Positions 41,786-51,018 of a stretch of DNA of 64,000 bases are shown one piece after another; the first letter of the stretch is position 1, and the number at the start of each line of letters is the position of its first letter. The stretch is from J027 sp965215855 (GTDB lineage Bacteria > Chloroflexota > Anaerolineae > Aggregatilineales > J027), in contig CBDCER010000003.1 in NCBI GenBank assembly GCA_965215855.1, positions 1,798,001-1,862,000 on the forward strand, in the 5' to 3' direction. The translations under genes were made by a program, and so were the position numbers. Below the pieces are notes generated by a model. It was not told where the DNA came from. It was given only the letters and a program-made list of their open reading frames with translations, and did no database searches.

Positions 41786-43883
41786 TTTGCTCAAGATCTC
41801 CTACTTCTCCTGTAGACAGTGGATTATAGTCATGCGGTATTTGAACATGTAGAGGGGCATAGGTGTTTGTTTCTTGCAATGTCGCAAGACTTGCATCAAT
41901 TTGGCAAGGACTGCCACAAGGCCAAAAAACAGAGTAAACGTTTGAATGCCACCAAGACGAATAGATGTCGAAGGTCTTAGCCATTCCCGCCTTTTCCAAT
42001 GCTGTGAAATCTCCAACATACATGCCGAATGGATGATCAGGTGTACCTAGTCCTCCTGTTTCTGGTTGTCTTTCTAAAAGACCTTCATCGATAGCATCGG
42101 GCTGACAACCAGGATCGGTTCCACACCAGTCATAGAAATCGTAGAATTCTATTCTTTGGGATACTGACACGATTAGATTATCACCTTGCCTCTCGGTGAT
42201 TTGAATTGTTGCTCTGTCATCATACGTTCGAATTGCTGAACCTCCGAAAGCCGGATACAATCGGGTTTCTTCAAGGAAGCGTATGTTACGTTCTTCCCAA
42301 GGGGTAACTGTCACATCTAGGGGGGGCGAAGGAATAAGCGTATTGTCAACGTTCTGAATTAATCCCAGAAGCTGACTGATACCACTAGTCCGTATACTTC
42401 CAAACGTATGCTCCTTCAGTTTATCATTTACACCCGCCATAAAATATGACTGAGCAAGGATTGAATCAGGTTCAAAGTAGATAGGCCGTCGTCTTATGTT
42501 GCTAAGACTTTCGCCATAGAGGTAATGATACATAAAGTCAGCAGCCGGAGTTCCGGTTGCATATCCCCCGGTCATAAGTATTCTGAGTTTGATCATTATC
42601 TCTTGTAGACAAAGCCATTCAAATCTGGCATTGTCACAGCTGCCCTGTCGAGGATCATTGCTTGCTTGATGACCCGTTGGATCTGCAAATTTAATGGGAT
42701 TTCCAACGACATAACAATACAAGTTTAATGACGTCGGCTGCTGTATAGATCCCTCGAATACATCTACGCTTGGAAACACGCCCAACGCCGGATTGTAGTA
42801 CCGCGCACGCAGATGCACCAGTCCGTTGTCATCCATCGGCTCGCCTGTGAAAGCAAATGGCACTGTGAAAGTACCTTGTTCATCATAAGGTACACCGTAA
42901 GGCGCAAAATGCCGTGATGCCACTGCATCAAAGCCACCATCAACCACACCACGCACACTACCCAGGCCATCAGTGACCATCCACTGCCAGTCACCAGCCG
43001 AGTCCTGTTGTGACAATAATCCGCGCTCATGCACATACCGCTCAGTATTCGCACCTGTCGTGGCCGCAATGACTTTCGCCAGTCCCGGCTGCACATCCAG
43101 CAGATAGTCAGTAACAACGCCACTCACCGTCTGTTGCACACGCTGACCCAGGCCATTGTAGGCATAAGCAGCAGTGTCCATACCCAGCAAGCGACTGGCA
43201 CGGTCCCAACTGTAGGTGTTCGTCCCGTCGGATGTCATGCGTCCGGCATTGTCATAGGCAAAGCCCGCGCTCGAAATGCGGTTGGCGGCATCGTAGGTGT
43301 GTGTTTGACTGCTAAACGGCGACCCGTCTACATTGACAACCTCAGTGAGCCGGTTCCCCGCCACATCATAAGCAAACGTGTAGTCTCGGACAGGGTTCAC
43401 ACCATCCCAGGCCGTGAAGTAATCCGCTGCCAGCAACCGCGACAGGTCATCGTAGGTATAGTCAATGGAATGACCATCATACGCGGTTTCTAACTGCTTG
43501 AACTCCAGCTTGAAACTCGTAGAACTGGTTGGCATGGCGGCTTTGTTGCGCTCAGGACGGTTACGGATTTCAACCACATGCAAGCCCAACCGTGCCAACG
43601 GGATCGTCACGGCTAACTCGCCAGGAGTAGCGGCATACGTATCCAGGCTGCCCCAGAAGACATTGTCCACGTAAACATCACACAGGCTGCGGTCATCATC
43701 TGTGCCCAGCTTGAGCGTGAAACCCTCGCTATACACGGCAATCTGCAACGACGCATCAAAGTCTTCCGTGATGCCATTCGTCCAGTTGCCGTGATACGTA
43801 ACCGCGTCCGTATCATCATAAGCAATGACGACGGGCGTACTGTCCGGCTGTCTCTGGAGAGACCACACTATGTTTACCGCCAT
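41736..43883 (-). CDS. RHS cassette 14: recombinant core with unknown beta-rich tip
   Basis: The core carries AVYSEGFTLKLGTD on the left; the right block starts as the FDAVASRHFAPYG allele and switches to the E-P-M-D-D-N-G-L-V-H-L-R-A-R-Y allele, a visible crossover. After the P-S-V-D hinge region the sequence is diverged (V-F-E-G-S-I-Q-Q-P-T-S-L-N-L-Y-C-Y-V-V-G-N-P-I-K-F-A-D-P-T-G), resembling the classic Rhs end more closely. The tip (~311 aa) has A-D-F-M-Y-H-Y-L-Y-G, Y-P-A-F-G-G-S-A-I, E-F-Y-D-F-Y-D-W and L-E-K-A-G-M-A-K-T-F. I do not know this family. Confidence 0.82.
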   Translation of the reverse strand: MAVNIVWSLQRQPDSTPVVIAYDDTDAVTYHGNWTNGITEDFDASLQIAVYSEGFTLKLGTDDDRSLCDVYVDNVFWGSLDTYAATPGELAVTIPLARLGLHVVEIRNRPERNKAAMPTSSTSFKLEFKQLETAYDGHSIDYTYDDLSRLLAADYFTAWDGVNPVRDYTFAYDVAGNRLTEVVNVDGSPFSSQTHTYDAANRISSAGFAYDNAGRMTSDGTNTYSWDRASRLLGMDTAAYAYNGLGQRVQQTVSGVVTDYLLDVQPGLAKVIAATTGANTERYVHERGLLSQQDSAGDWQWMVTDGLGSVRGVVDGGFDAVASRHFAPYGVPYDEQGTFTVPFAFTGEPMDDNGLVHLRARYYNPALGVFPSVDVFEGSIQQPTSLNLYCYVVGNPIKFADPTGHQASNDPRQGSCDNARFEWLCLQEIMIKLRILMTGGYATGTPAADFMYHYLYGESLSNIRRRPIYFEPDSILAQSYFMAGVNDKLKEHTFGSIRTSGISQLLGLIQNVDNTLIPSPPLDVTVTPWEERNIRFLEETRLYPAFGGSAIRTYDDRATIQITERQGDNLIVSVSQRIEFYDFYDWCGTDPGCQPDAIDEGLLERQPETGGLGTPDHPFGMYVGDFTALEKAGMAKTFDIYSSWWHSNVYSVFWPCGSPCQIDASLATLQETNTYAPLHVQIPHDYNPLSTGEVGDLEQNGYQVSLFFGPSTRPY

Positions 43884-43940
43884 GCGGCCTGATCCAAAAC
43901 ACCCGTTTATACAGCGGTGAATGAGCTGAGTAACCAGGAT
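43871..43940 (-). repeat. cassette-boundary element, copy 4
   Basis: Copy at the 5' edge of cassette 14. The hairpin arms read CACC...GGTG where copy 1 has GCCGCT...AGCGGC; outer pairing is kept although bases changed on both sides. Confidence 0.65.
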
Positions 43941-43979
43941 GCCTAATTTGCTGCTAAATAAGTCTTGAACACTACTGGC

Positions 43980-44408
43980 CTATTCTAATCCACATTGCCA
44001 TCGAAAGTATAAGGTGAAGTAGGTTACATCATATCCCTCGCGGATATTGACCTGATAGAAAAGGTAGTCATTAGGTTGAGCAGAGCAAACCATCATAGTA
44101 TTGTCTCCAATCTCCATTTGGCGGCATTCTGCAATTTCTTTATAAAAAAGAAGCACTTGTTCTGATGTATCTACAGATTCATACTCCTGTTCAATCTCGC
44201 CCACGTATGGATTTTGAGAGTCAGCAGTATCGCTAGCGTTAACAAGAGTTGATGCGGGATATATAGGAACTTCAGGTATCACATTATCACGGCATTTCAT
44301 CTTCTCACTCCCATAATATGAGAATATGCAACAGAAGAAAACACAACCTACTATTGAAAATATTGTTAACCACACCAACAGTCTAGAACACCCGATTCTT
44401 ACTGCCAT
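43980..44408 (-). CDS. small membrane-anchored protein, partner of cassette 15
   Basis: 142 aa. A hydrophobic N-terminus (L-L-V-W-L-T-I-F-S-I-V-G-C-V-F-F-C-C) is either an anchor or a lipobox (I-V-G-C). The outside part has V-P-I-Y-P-A-S-T-L-V and D-T-S-E-Q-V-L-L-F-Y-K-E, a pattern seen in many small 'bacterial pre-peptide-like' lipoproteins where a P-x-Y-P start is followed by a T-x-x-x-x-V-x-x-F-Y helix. It follows the DUF4056-like tip of cassette 15; the equivalent partner of cassette 1 lies outside the window. Confidence 0.72.
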   Translation of the reverse strand: MAVRIGCSRLLVWLTIFSIVGCVFFCCIFSYYGSEKMKCRDNVIPEVPIYPASTLVNASDTADSQNPYVGEIEQEYESVDTSEQVLLFYKEIAECRQMEIGDNTMMVCSAQPNDYLFYQVNIREGYDVTYFTLYFRWQCGLE

Positions 44409-44443
44409 TTCTACTTCACTATCCTTCTATAAAGCAGAATAGC

Positions 44444-44470
44444 GGTGTTGTGTATAAATTACACAACACC
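44444..44470 (-). promoter_or_regulatory. hairpin between cassette 15 tip and its partner
   Basis: Perfect 11-bp stem (GGTGTTGTGTA at 44444-44454, TACACAACACC at 44460-44470) with a 5-nt loop, ~36 nt upstream of the partner start. No U-tract. Confidence 0.7.
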
Positions 44471-44479
44471 TTTGAATTT

Positions 44480-46618
44480 CTACTGTTCGTCCAAGCTTCG
44501 TTCGTATTCGTCTAACCACTCAAACCAATCGTAAGCGCCATAAAGCGCATTATGGTCTCCGGCACGATAAATCTCTCTCAACTCAGCTCGGTCATAGAGA
44601 TAACCTAGGTCTGGTATGATTGGATTGACGGTTGGCCACCACCAGATTTTGTAGACGTATCCCCAATCAGGATTTCCGCTATTAATAGCGTTTCTCAGAG
44701 TATCAATGTTATCAATAGATCTGATTTCTGAGCCGATTAATCTTGCTAGCGGCGATGGGAATTGACGGTTTTGATTGTTACATTGACCACTTCTCGAGTT
44801 ACTATTATCAGGATGTCCACATTCATCTAACAGAAGCAACAACCGAGGGAACCAATGTCGCCATTTATTTAAACCCAGCATTCGTTCGAATCTATAGGTT
44901 GATCCGTAATTATTGTCCCAAACACTAAGCGATTCTTGTTCATCAAATACGTCGCACATTGTTTGAATCTCAGCTTCAGCAGTTTGGGCAGGTACACCGT
45001 CATAAATTTCTCGTTTGGCCTTGTAGAAACCAATTAGATCGGATACTAAGTCCTCCTCCGAAAACGACGATGCAGTTAATCCTGGAAAAATACCATAGTC
45101 TGGCATTATGAGATAGTCAGTTCTACTCCCTTGGGCTGATTCAAAAAGCTCATTAGCCTCCATAAATATACCAAGGGCTAAGGATATTTCTGTTGCTTGA
45201 TCTGCATATCGCAACAGTGTAGCAGGGATAATCGCAGTATCATCAAATAGGGGTATAGTTACAGTGATACCGAAGCGGGATCCCGTGATGGTAATTTCGT
45301 GGGAGATACCATAGTATGAATATTCTCCTGACTGGCTATGAGCAACTGCTTGTCTCATAGTTAACAACAGGCCTCTATGGGCATACGCATGAGAACTGTC
45401 AATCCAACCACAATGACAGGAATACTTAGCCGTGCCATCTTCCACATCGCCTCTGCTGAGATTTCCACTCGGATCTATGCGATTAATCACATTCCCGGCC
45501 ACATACGCATACCTATTCAGCGACATCGCCTGCTGCAACACGCCTTCCACCGGATCCAGCGACGGGAACACACCCAATGCCGGGTTGTAGTACCGCGCTC
45601 GCAGATGCACCAGTCCGTTGTCATCCGTCGGTTCACCTGTGAAGCCAAATGGCGTCTGCTCAGTGCCTTGCTCACCCCAGGGCTGTCCATAGGGCGCATA
45701 GTGGACGCTGTAGGCCGGATCGAAGCCCGCCCCATCGACCACGCCACGCACATTGCCCAGACCATCAGTGACCATCCATTGCCAGTCGCCATTGCTGTCT
45801 TGCTGCGACAACAACCCACGCTCATGCACAAAACGCTCAGTATTCGCACCCGTTGTGGCCGCGATGACTTTTGCCAAGCCGGGTTGTGTGTCGAGCAAAT
45901 AGTCGGTCACAACACCACTCACGGTTTGTTGCACACGCTGGCCCAAGCCGTTATACGCATATGACGACACTCCCATTCCGAGCAAACGACCCGCACGGTC
46001 CCAACTATAGGTATTCGTGCCGTCGGATGTCATGCGCCCGGCATTATCATAGGCAAAGCCAGCATTCGAGATGCGGTTAGCGGCATCGTAGGTATAGTCC
46101 GTCTGGGTCGGTGCGCCACCATCTACCGTCAGGATTTCTTGCACGCGATTACCCGCCACATCATAGCTGAAGTCGTACTCACGCACGGGATTGACTGCAT
46201 CCCAGGCCGCGAAGTAGTCCGCTGCCAGCAAACGCGACAGGTCATCGTAGCTGTACTGGAGGGTTTGCCCATCGTAGAGCGTCTCCATCTGCACAAATTC
46301 CAGCTTGAAACTGGTTGCGCTACTTGGCACGGCGGCTTTGTTGCGTTCAGGCCGGTTGCGGACTTCAAGCGTATGCTGTCCTAATCGTGCCAATGGAATA
46401 GTGACCTCCAGTTGACCCGATGTAGCCGCATAAGTATCCAGGCTGCCCCAGAAGACGTTATCGACCAGCACATCGCAGACACTCCGGTCTACATCCGTGC
46501 CCAGCGTGAGGGCTATTTCCTCACCGAAGAACGAGATTTGCAGCGCGGCATCGAAGTCCTCAGTCACGCCGTTGACCCAATTGCCACTGTAGACCACCGC
46601 GTCATGATCGTCGGCCAA
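44480..46618 (-). CDS. RHS cassette 15: core with DUF4056-like tip
   Basis: Core ~386 aa with left allele SFFGEEIALTLGTD, linker QEILTVDGGAPTQTDYTYD and middle allele AYDNAGRMTSDGTNTYSW. Homology to the master extends upstream to ~46737, further than in most cassettes. The tip (~326 aa) shares Y-S-C-H-C-G-W-I-D-S-S-H-A, S-S-F-S-E-E-D-L-V-S-D-L-I-G-F-Y and R-L-L-L-L-L-D-E-C-G with cassette 1. DUF4056 is assigned from these motifs with moderate confidence; its activity is not known to me. No ribosome binding site. Confidence 0.84.
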   Translation of the reverse strand: MADDHDAVVYSGNWVNGVTEDFDAALQISFFGEEIALTLGTDVDRSVCDVLVDNVFWGSLDTYAATSGQLEVTIPLARLGQHTLEVRNRPERNKAAVPSSATSFKLEFVQMETLYDGQTLQYSYDDLSRLLAADYFAAWDAVNPVREYDFSYDVAGNRVQEILTVDGGAPTQTDYTYDAANRISNAGFAYDNAGRMTSDGTNTYSWDRAGRLLGMGVSSYAYNGLGQRVQQTVSGVVTDYLLDTQPGLAKVIAATTGANTERFVHERGLLSQQDSNGDWQWMVTDGLGNVRGVVDGAGFDPAYSVHYAPYGQPWGEQGTEQTPFGFTGEPTDDNGLVHLRARYYNPALGVFPSLDPVEGVLQQAMSLNRYAYVAGNVINRIDPSGNLSRGDVEDGTAKYSCHCGWIDSSHAYAHRGLLLTMRQAVAHSQSGEYSYYGISHEITITGSRFGITVTIPLFDDTAIIPATLLRYADQATEISLALGIFMEANELFESAQGSRTDYLIMPDYGIFPGLTASSFSEEDLVSDLIGFYKAKREIYDGVPAQTAEAEIQTMCDVFDEQESLSVWDNNYGSTYRFERMLGLNKWRHWFPRLLLLLDECGHPDNSNSRSGQCNNQNRQFPSPLARLIGSEIRSIDNIDTLRNAINSGNPDWGYVYKIWWWPTVNPIIPDLGYLYDRAELREIYRAGDHNALYGAYDWFEWLDEYERSLDEQ

Positions 46619-46799
46619 AACCAGCGGGGTGCTGTCGGGGCTACGGATGACATCGGTGGCAGTGGTACGGTTGCCGAGCGCATCCAGCGTATAGGCAAAA
46701 CGCCCCAGCGTGCCCCCCTCAGCCCGGTGTTCAAGCTGCGATTTCGATGGCGATAGGCTGGCCGAAGTAATCTACAGCGACAACATCTGGCCCTGCGGA

Positions 46800-48725
46800 T
46801 TAATTAGAGTGGATGCCCCAGAGTCGGATAGTACGATCCTTGCCCCCAGAAGCCAAGATAGTTCCAGACGAGTTGAAAGTTAACCCATCAATGGCTCCAT
46901 CAAGGTGAAATGGATGTGCATTTATTGAAGCAACCTCTAAACCATCAATGGTGTCCCAGAACTGAATAATACCATCAACGCGACCTCCGGCTAGTAAAGG
47001 TTCGCTGGGGTGGAAAGCCAACCCTGTAATCGCAGGGCCGCTTTGATTTAGCTCTACTAGGCGTTCGCCAGTCGCTAAGTCCCACAAATATACAGTGCCA
47101 TCTCTGCCTGCTGAAGCGAGTTTAGACCCATCTGGACTAAATACTAAACTCGTCATTTCTGAACGAATATGAGGAACAATAGTCCAGAGGTTTTCACGCG
47201 CAGATAGATCCCACAGCGATAGACTGCCTACAGCTAGAAGCGAACTGTCTGGACTGAATAGCAGTCCACGGCCAGCAGTTACAGGCAGTTCCAATACCCT
47301 TTCACCTGTAGTGATATCCCACAAATACAACGGATCGTAAAAAGACATAGCAGCCAGAAGGTTTCCATCATGGCTGAAATCTATGCCAGATACTCTTTCA
47401 AGTTGTGCAGGGAGAACCAAATGTGTTGTGTCAGAATCTATGTCGTAGATATGAATTTCCAGGGAGTCATGTAAGTTAAAGGCAACTCGCCTCGCTACAG
47501 GGTCTAGAGCAACAGGGCCAACAGTTACGCCAGTGAAAAGCGTTAAATCTTCTTCATCTCCAGTCTGAAGATTCCAATAACGAACTGTGGCTCCAGTATC
47601 TACAATTCTATCGCCCCAAATAGACAATATAAGCGTATCGTCAGTGTTAAACGCCATCTTCTCAAGTAACCAGTGTCTTCCTGCGCCTGGTAGACTATCA
47701 ATTTCTTCAAAGGATGCAACATTCCATAGGTATACAGCTCCGTCTATATCTATTGTGGCCAAAACTGAGCCATCAGGGCTAAAACGCAAGTTGGCAGAAT
47801 TAACTACGGACAATACAGCTAAGACCTCCGATGTATTTGCATCAAAGAGTTGCACAGTTTCTCCGCCTGCGGCAACTACATTGCCATTAGGGGCAAAATC
47901 CATCGTGGTTGTTCTTGTGTCACTTTGCAAAGTTTTGTATAGGCTCATAGTCTCTATATCCCAAATAGATACAGTATTATCTGTGGAAGAACTAGAGGCT
48001 AGCCGCGTTCCCCCGGAGTCGAATTTCAAATTTGTGATTGGTGCATTGTGGCTGCTCAGTGTAGCCACAAGTATGTCGTTTTCCCAATCCCATATTTCAA
48101 CACTTCTGCGATTGGCAATAGCTAAGTATTCCCCATCGGGACTGAACTGGACTGGGCCAGATCCCTCAAGAGAGAGCTTTTCTGTTAAAGTAGCTATATC
48201 CCATATTACAATACGTCTCCCATCGCCAGATGCTAACAATGCTCCGTCCGGACTGAAGGAAATATCAATAATTCGATGTTGATTGCTATTAAGAGTTGAT
48301 AATTCCTCTCCTGTTTCAAAGCTCCATAGGATTATGGTACTCTCTTCAGTCACTAAATCAACTATGCTACCTGCTATAATGTTGCCATCAGGACTAAAAT
48401 CTACGGTGGTAGTCACATTATGGTAACTTGAGAGAAGGGTTGGTGAGGTTTCAAAGTTGTTTACATTATAAATCCAAACACCAGCTGCACTAGCTAATGC
48501 CAAACGTTGTCCGTTAGGTGACCATGTAACTTCATTCAGCCAACCCTGCCCCAACACAGATAACTGTGTTAGTTCATCAACGTTTTTCGCAGTAATAACT
48601 TGTAAATCTGGTGGCAAAAGGGGATTAGGTGTTCCTGACTGGCTGTAAATTGGATTCTCAAGGTGGTGCATAAGCCCTATATAGCAAATTATCAATGCTA
48701 TAGACCATTTTCTAACTAGTTGCAT
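46800..48725 (-). CDS. secreted WD40 propeller, partner of cassette 16
   Basis: About 641 aa from the ATG at 48725, chosen because AAGGG lies ~10 nt upstream and it opens a signal peptide (M-Q-L-V-R-K-W-S-I-A-L-I-I-C-Y-I-G-L-M). About 14 WD40 blades follow, many with S-P-D-G and W-D (V-T-W-S-P-N-G-Q-R-L-A-L-A-S, V-I-W-D-I-A-T-L, V-S-I-W-D-I, V-Y-L-W-D-L-A-T-G-E-R, I-R-L-W-G), enough for a double seven-bladed propeller. It follows the amidase-type tip of cassette 16, as the propeller at 27513 follows that of cassette 10. Confidence 0.9.
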   Translation of the reverse strand: MQLVRKWSIALIICYIGLMHHLENPIYSQSGTPNPLLPPDLQVITAKNVDELTQLSVLGQGWLNEVTWSPNGQRLALASAAGVWIYNVNNFETSPTLLSSYHNVTTTVDFSPDGNIIAGSIVDLVTEESTIILWSFETGEELSTLNSNQHRIIDISFSPDGALLASGDGRRIVIWDIATLTEKLSLEGSGPVQFSPDGEYLAIANRRSVEIWDWENDILVATLSSHNAPITNLKFDSGGTRLASSSSTDNTVSIWDIETMSLYKTLQSDTRTTTMDFAPNGNVVAAGGETVQLFDANTSEVLAVLSVVNSANLRFSPDGSVLATIDIDGAVYLWNVASFEEIDSLPGAGRHWLLEKMAFNTDDTLILSIWGDRIVDTGATVRYWNLQTGDEEDLTLFTGVTVGPVALDPVARRVAFNLHDSLEIHIYDIDSDTTHLVLPAQLERVSGIDFSHDGNLLAAMSFYDPLYLWDITTGERVLELPVTAGRGLLFSPDSSLLAVGSLSLWDLSARENLWTIVPHIRSEMTSLVFSPDGSKLASAGRDGTVYLWDLATGERLVELNQSGPAITGLAFHPSEPLLAGGRVDGIIQFWDTIDGLEVASINAHPFHLDGAIDGLTFNSSGTILASGGKDRTIRLWGIHSN

Positions 48726-48817
48726 GATTGGATACCCTTTCTGTCGCAAGTTGTATTCCTACGTTTATGGCTGGTCTCGCATATATTAATTATTGTCTAT
48801 TATCACGTATGATGCAG

Positions 48818-48867
48818 GAAACCAGCCCTTGATACAATGGGTTTGTAATTGTAAAAGGGCTGGTTTC
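48818..48867 (-). promoter_or_regulatory. extended hairpin between cassette 16 tip and its partner
   Basis: Perfect 13-bp stem (48818-48830 with 48855-48867), continued inward by TACAAT/ATTGTA (48833-48838 with 48848-48853) and outward by GATGCA/TGCATC. It is the largest hairpin of the set. No U-tract. Confidence 0.7.
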
Positions 48868-48896
48868 GAGGTTCTCCGTGCATCACTCAAGGGTTA

Positions 48897-50888
48897 TTAT
48901 AGGCGTAAACCCGTATTGGGTCTTAGGTACAGACGTTCAGATGGAATAGATATAACATCAGGAATTGTATAAAATTCCCATCCCCCTGTAGTGTCCCACC
49001 TACCGAGAGGGTTGACTCCATCATTTACTGCTGTACAGTAGAATGGCCTGGGTCTTGGATCTTGGGTCCACCCACCAACACCATAGCTATAGTCCGCAAC
49101 ATATGGAACATATGATGTGGTTGTGCGCCTCTCCTCTAATACAGGAAATTGTCCTGTGTTTTCGTTTTCGATTACATCAGCACATAGATTGGGTGGCCCC
49201 CAACCCACCACAAGTAAACCATGTGCAGAGGAAGGTATAAACATGTAGTCACCAGCTCTTAGGCTGACCATATTTCCGTCTACGCTGACGTTTACTAACT
49301 TATCCAGTCTGGCTTCTAATCTATCGGAGTTGGTTATCTCGCCAGTATTGTAGTCGATTAGGGGGCCAGTGGAAAACACATAAGGAGGACCGGGGTCAGG
49401 TATGCCCTCAGATACAAACTCCTGTGGTAGTTGAGTTCCTCCAATATCTCGAATATACCGCTTAAGTTGTAAGTGGCCTTTCCAGTTGGAAGTCGCATTA
49501 TATTCATTATGCCTTATGTTGGTATATTTCTCGATATAATCCTCAAAACATACTCTCCAACCTCCATCATACCCACCGCTGCCGCCAGCACATTGACTGG
49601 GAGCTAAGGGGTCATCATCTAAAGCGAGCGTCATTGGCAGATTTCCACCAAACCAGAGAGCCTCAGAAACGAAAGTTGCTGATCCCGTTGCTCCTACATA
49701 TATATTTTCGGAACTTGTTTCTCCGGTTAAATAGTGATATCTAAAGCCGACATGCGATACTCTGTTTATAGGTGGCGGCATAAGATAATTTCTACGACTA
49801 TTATCTGATGCCCATGCTGCTGCTGCGGAGCGGTTATATGGAAAAGCCACAAGATAATTGGGAATTCCACATAACGGGTCTGCTCCACTCGGATCACTCC
49901 AATTCGGTACTCGTCCTTCGGCGTAGGAATAGTGATTTATTGACATGATGCGTTCTAATGTGCCTTCGACTGGATCCAAACTTGGAAATACTCCCAACGC
50001 TGGATTCAGATAACGCGCTCGGTGATACTGCAAGCCATTGGCATCCAGCATTTCACCTGTGAAAGCAAATGGCACGCTGAAAGCACCTTGCTCATCATAA
50101 GCTACACCATAAGGCGCAAAATGCCGTGATCCTACTGCATCAAATCCATCATCAACTACACCACGCACACTATCCAAGCCATCTTTAACCATCCACTGCC
50201 AATCACCAGCCGAATCCTGTTGGGATAACAGCCCACGCTCATGCACAAACCGTTCAGTATTTGCGCCAGTCGTGGCCGCGATGACCTTCGCCAAGCCCGG
50301 CTGCACATCCAGCAGATAATCGGTCACAACGCCACTCACTGTCTGTTGCACGCGCTGACCCAGGCCATTGTAGGCATAGCTACTGTCGCCGGCACCCAAC
50401 AACCGCCCGGCTCTATCCCAACTGTAGGACAGTGTGCCATCAGCGGTCATTTGACCAGCGTCGTTGTAAGCGCAACCAGCATTCGAGATGCGGTTGGCGG
50501 CATCATAAGTGTGCGTCTGGCTGCTAAACGGCGTACCGTCCACATTGACCACCTCACTGAGCCGGTTGCCCGCCACATCGTAGCCAAACGTGTAGTCTCG
50601 GACAGGATTGACCGCATCCCAGGCGGCGAAGTAGTCCGCTGCCAGCAACCGCGATAGGTCATCGTAGCTGTACTGGAGGGTCTGCCCATCGTAGAGCGTC
50701 TCCATCTGCACAAATTCCAGCTTGAAACTGGTCGCACTGGTCGGCACGGCGGCTTTGTTGCGTTCAGGGCGGTTGCGGATTTCGAGCGTATGCTGACCTA
50801 ACCGCGCCAACGGAATAGTGACCTCCAGTTGGCCCGATGTGACTGCGTAGGTATCCAGGCTGCCCCAGAAGACGTTATCGACCAGCAC
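48897..50888 (-). CDS. RHS cassette 16: core with amidase-like tip, catalytic Cys replaced by Ser
   Basis: Homology to the core runs to about 51007, directly against the stop codon of the upstream propeller gene, with no spacer; the first start codon in frame is the GTG at 50888. The right allele is FDAVGSRHFAPYGVAYDEQG. The tip (~328 aa) aligns with cassettes 10 and 18: G-S-A-T-F-V-S-E-A-L-W-F-G-G-N-L-P-M, S-A-H-G-L-L-V-V-G-W-G and R-P-F-Y-C. The position of Cys410 of cassette 10 is Ser403 here, while the His is kept, so the tip is probably not an active cysteine amidase. The end of the core is also diverged (E-R-I-M-S-I-N-H-Y-S-Y-A-E-G). Confidence 0.82.
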   Translation of the reverse strand: MLVDNVFWGSLDTYAVTSGQLEVTIPLARLGQHTLEIRNRPERNKAAVPTSATSFKLEFVQMETLYDGQTLQYSYDDLSRLLAADYFAAWDAVNPVRDYTFGYDVAGNRLSEVVNVDGTPFSSQTHTYDAANRISNAGCAYNDAGQMTADGTLSYSWDRAGRLLGAGDSSYAYNGLGQRVQQTVSGVVTDYLLDVQPGLAKVIAATTGANTERFVHERGLLSQQDSAGDWQWMVKDGLDSVRGVVDDGFDAVGSRHFAPYGVAYDEQGAFSVPFAFTGEMLDANGLQYHRARYLNPALGVFPSLDPVEGTLERIMSINHYSYAEGRVPNWSDPSGADPLCGIPNYLVAFPYNRSAAAAWASDNSRRNYLMPPPINRVSHVGFRYHYLTGETSSENIYVGATGSATFVSEALWFGGNLPMTLALDDDPLAPSQCAGGSGGYDGGWRVCFEDYIEKYTNIRHNEYNATSNWKGHLQLKRYIRDIGGTQLPQEFVSEGIPDPGPPYVFSTGPLIDYNTGEITNSDRLEARLDKLVNVSVDGNMVSLRAGDYMFIPSSAHGLLVVGWGPPNLCADVIENENTGQFPVLEERRTTTSYVPYVADYSYGVGGWTQDPRPRPFYCTAVNDGVNPLGRWDTTGGWEFYTIPDVISIPSERLYLRPNTGLRL

Positions 50889-51018
50889 ATCACAGATACT
50901 CCGGTTTACATCTGTACCCAGCGTGAGGGCTATCTCCTCACCGAAAAACGAGATTCGCAGCGCGGCATCGAAGTCCTCTGTCGCACCGTTAACTCTATTG
51001 CCGCTGTCCCTGCTTTCA

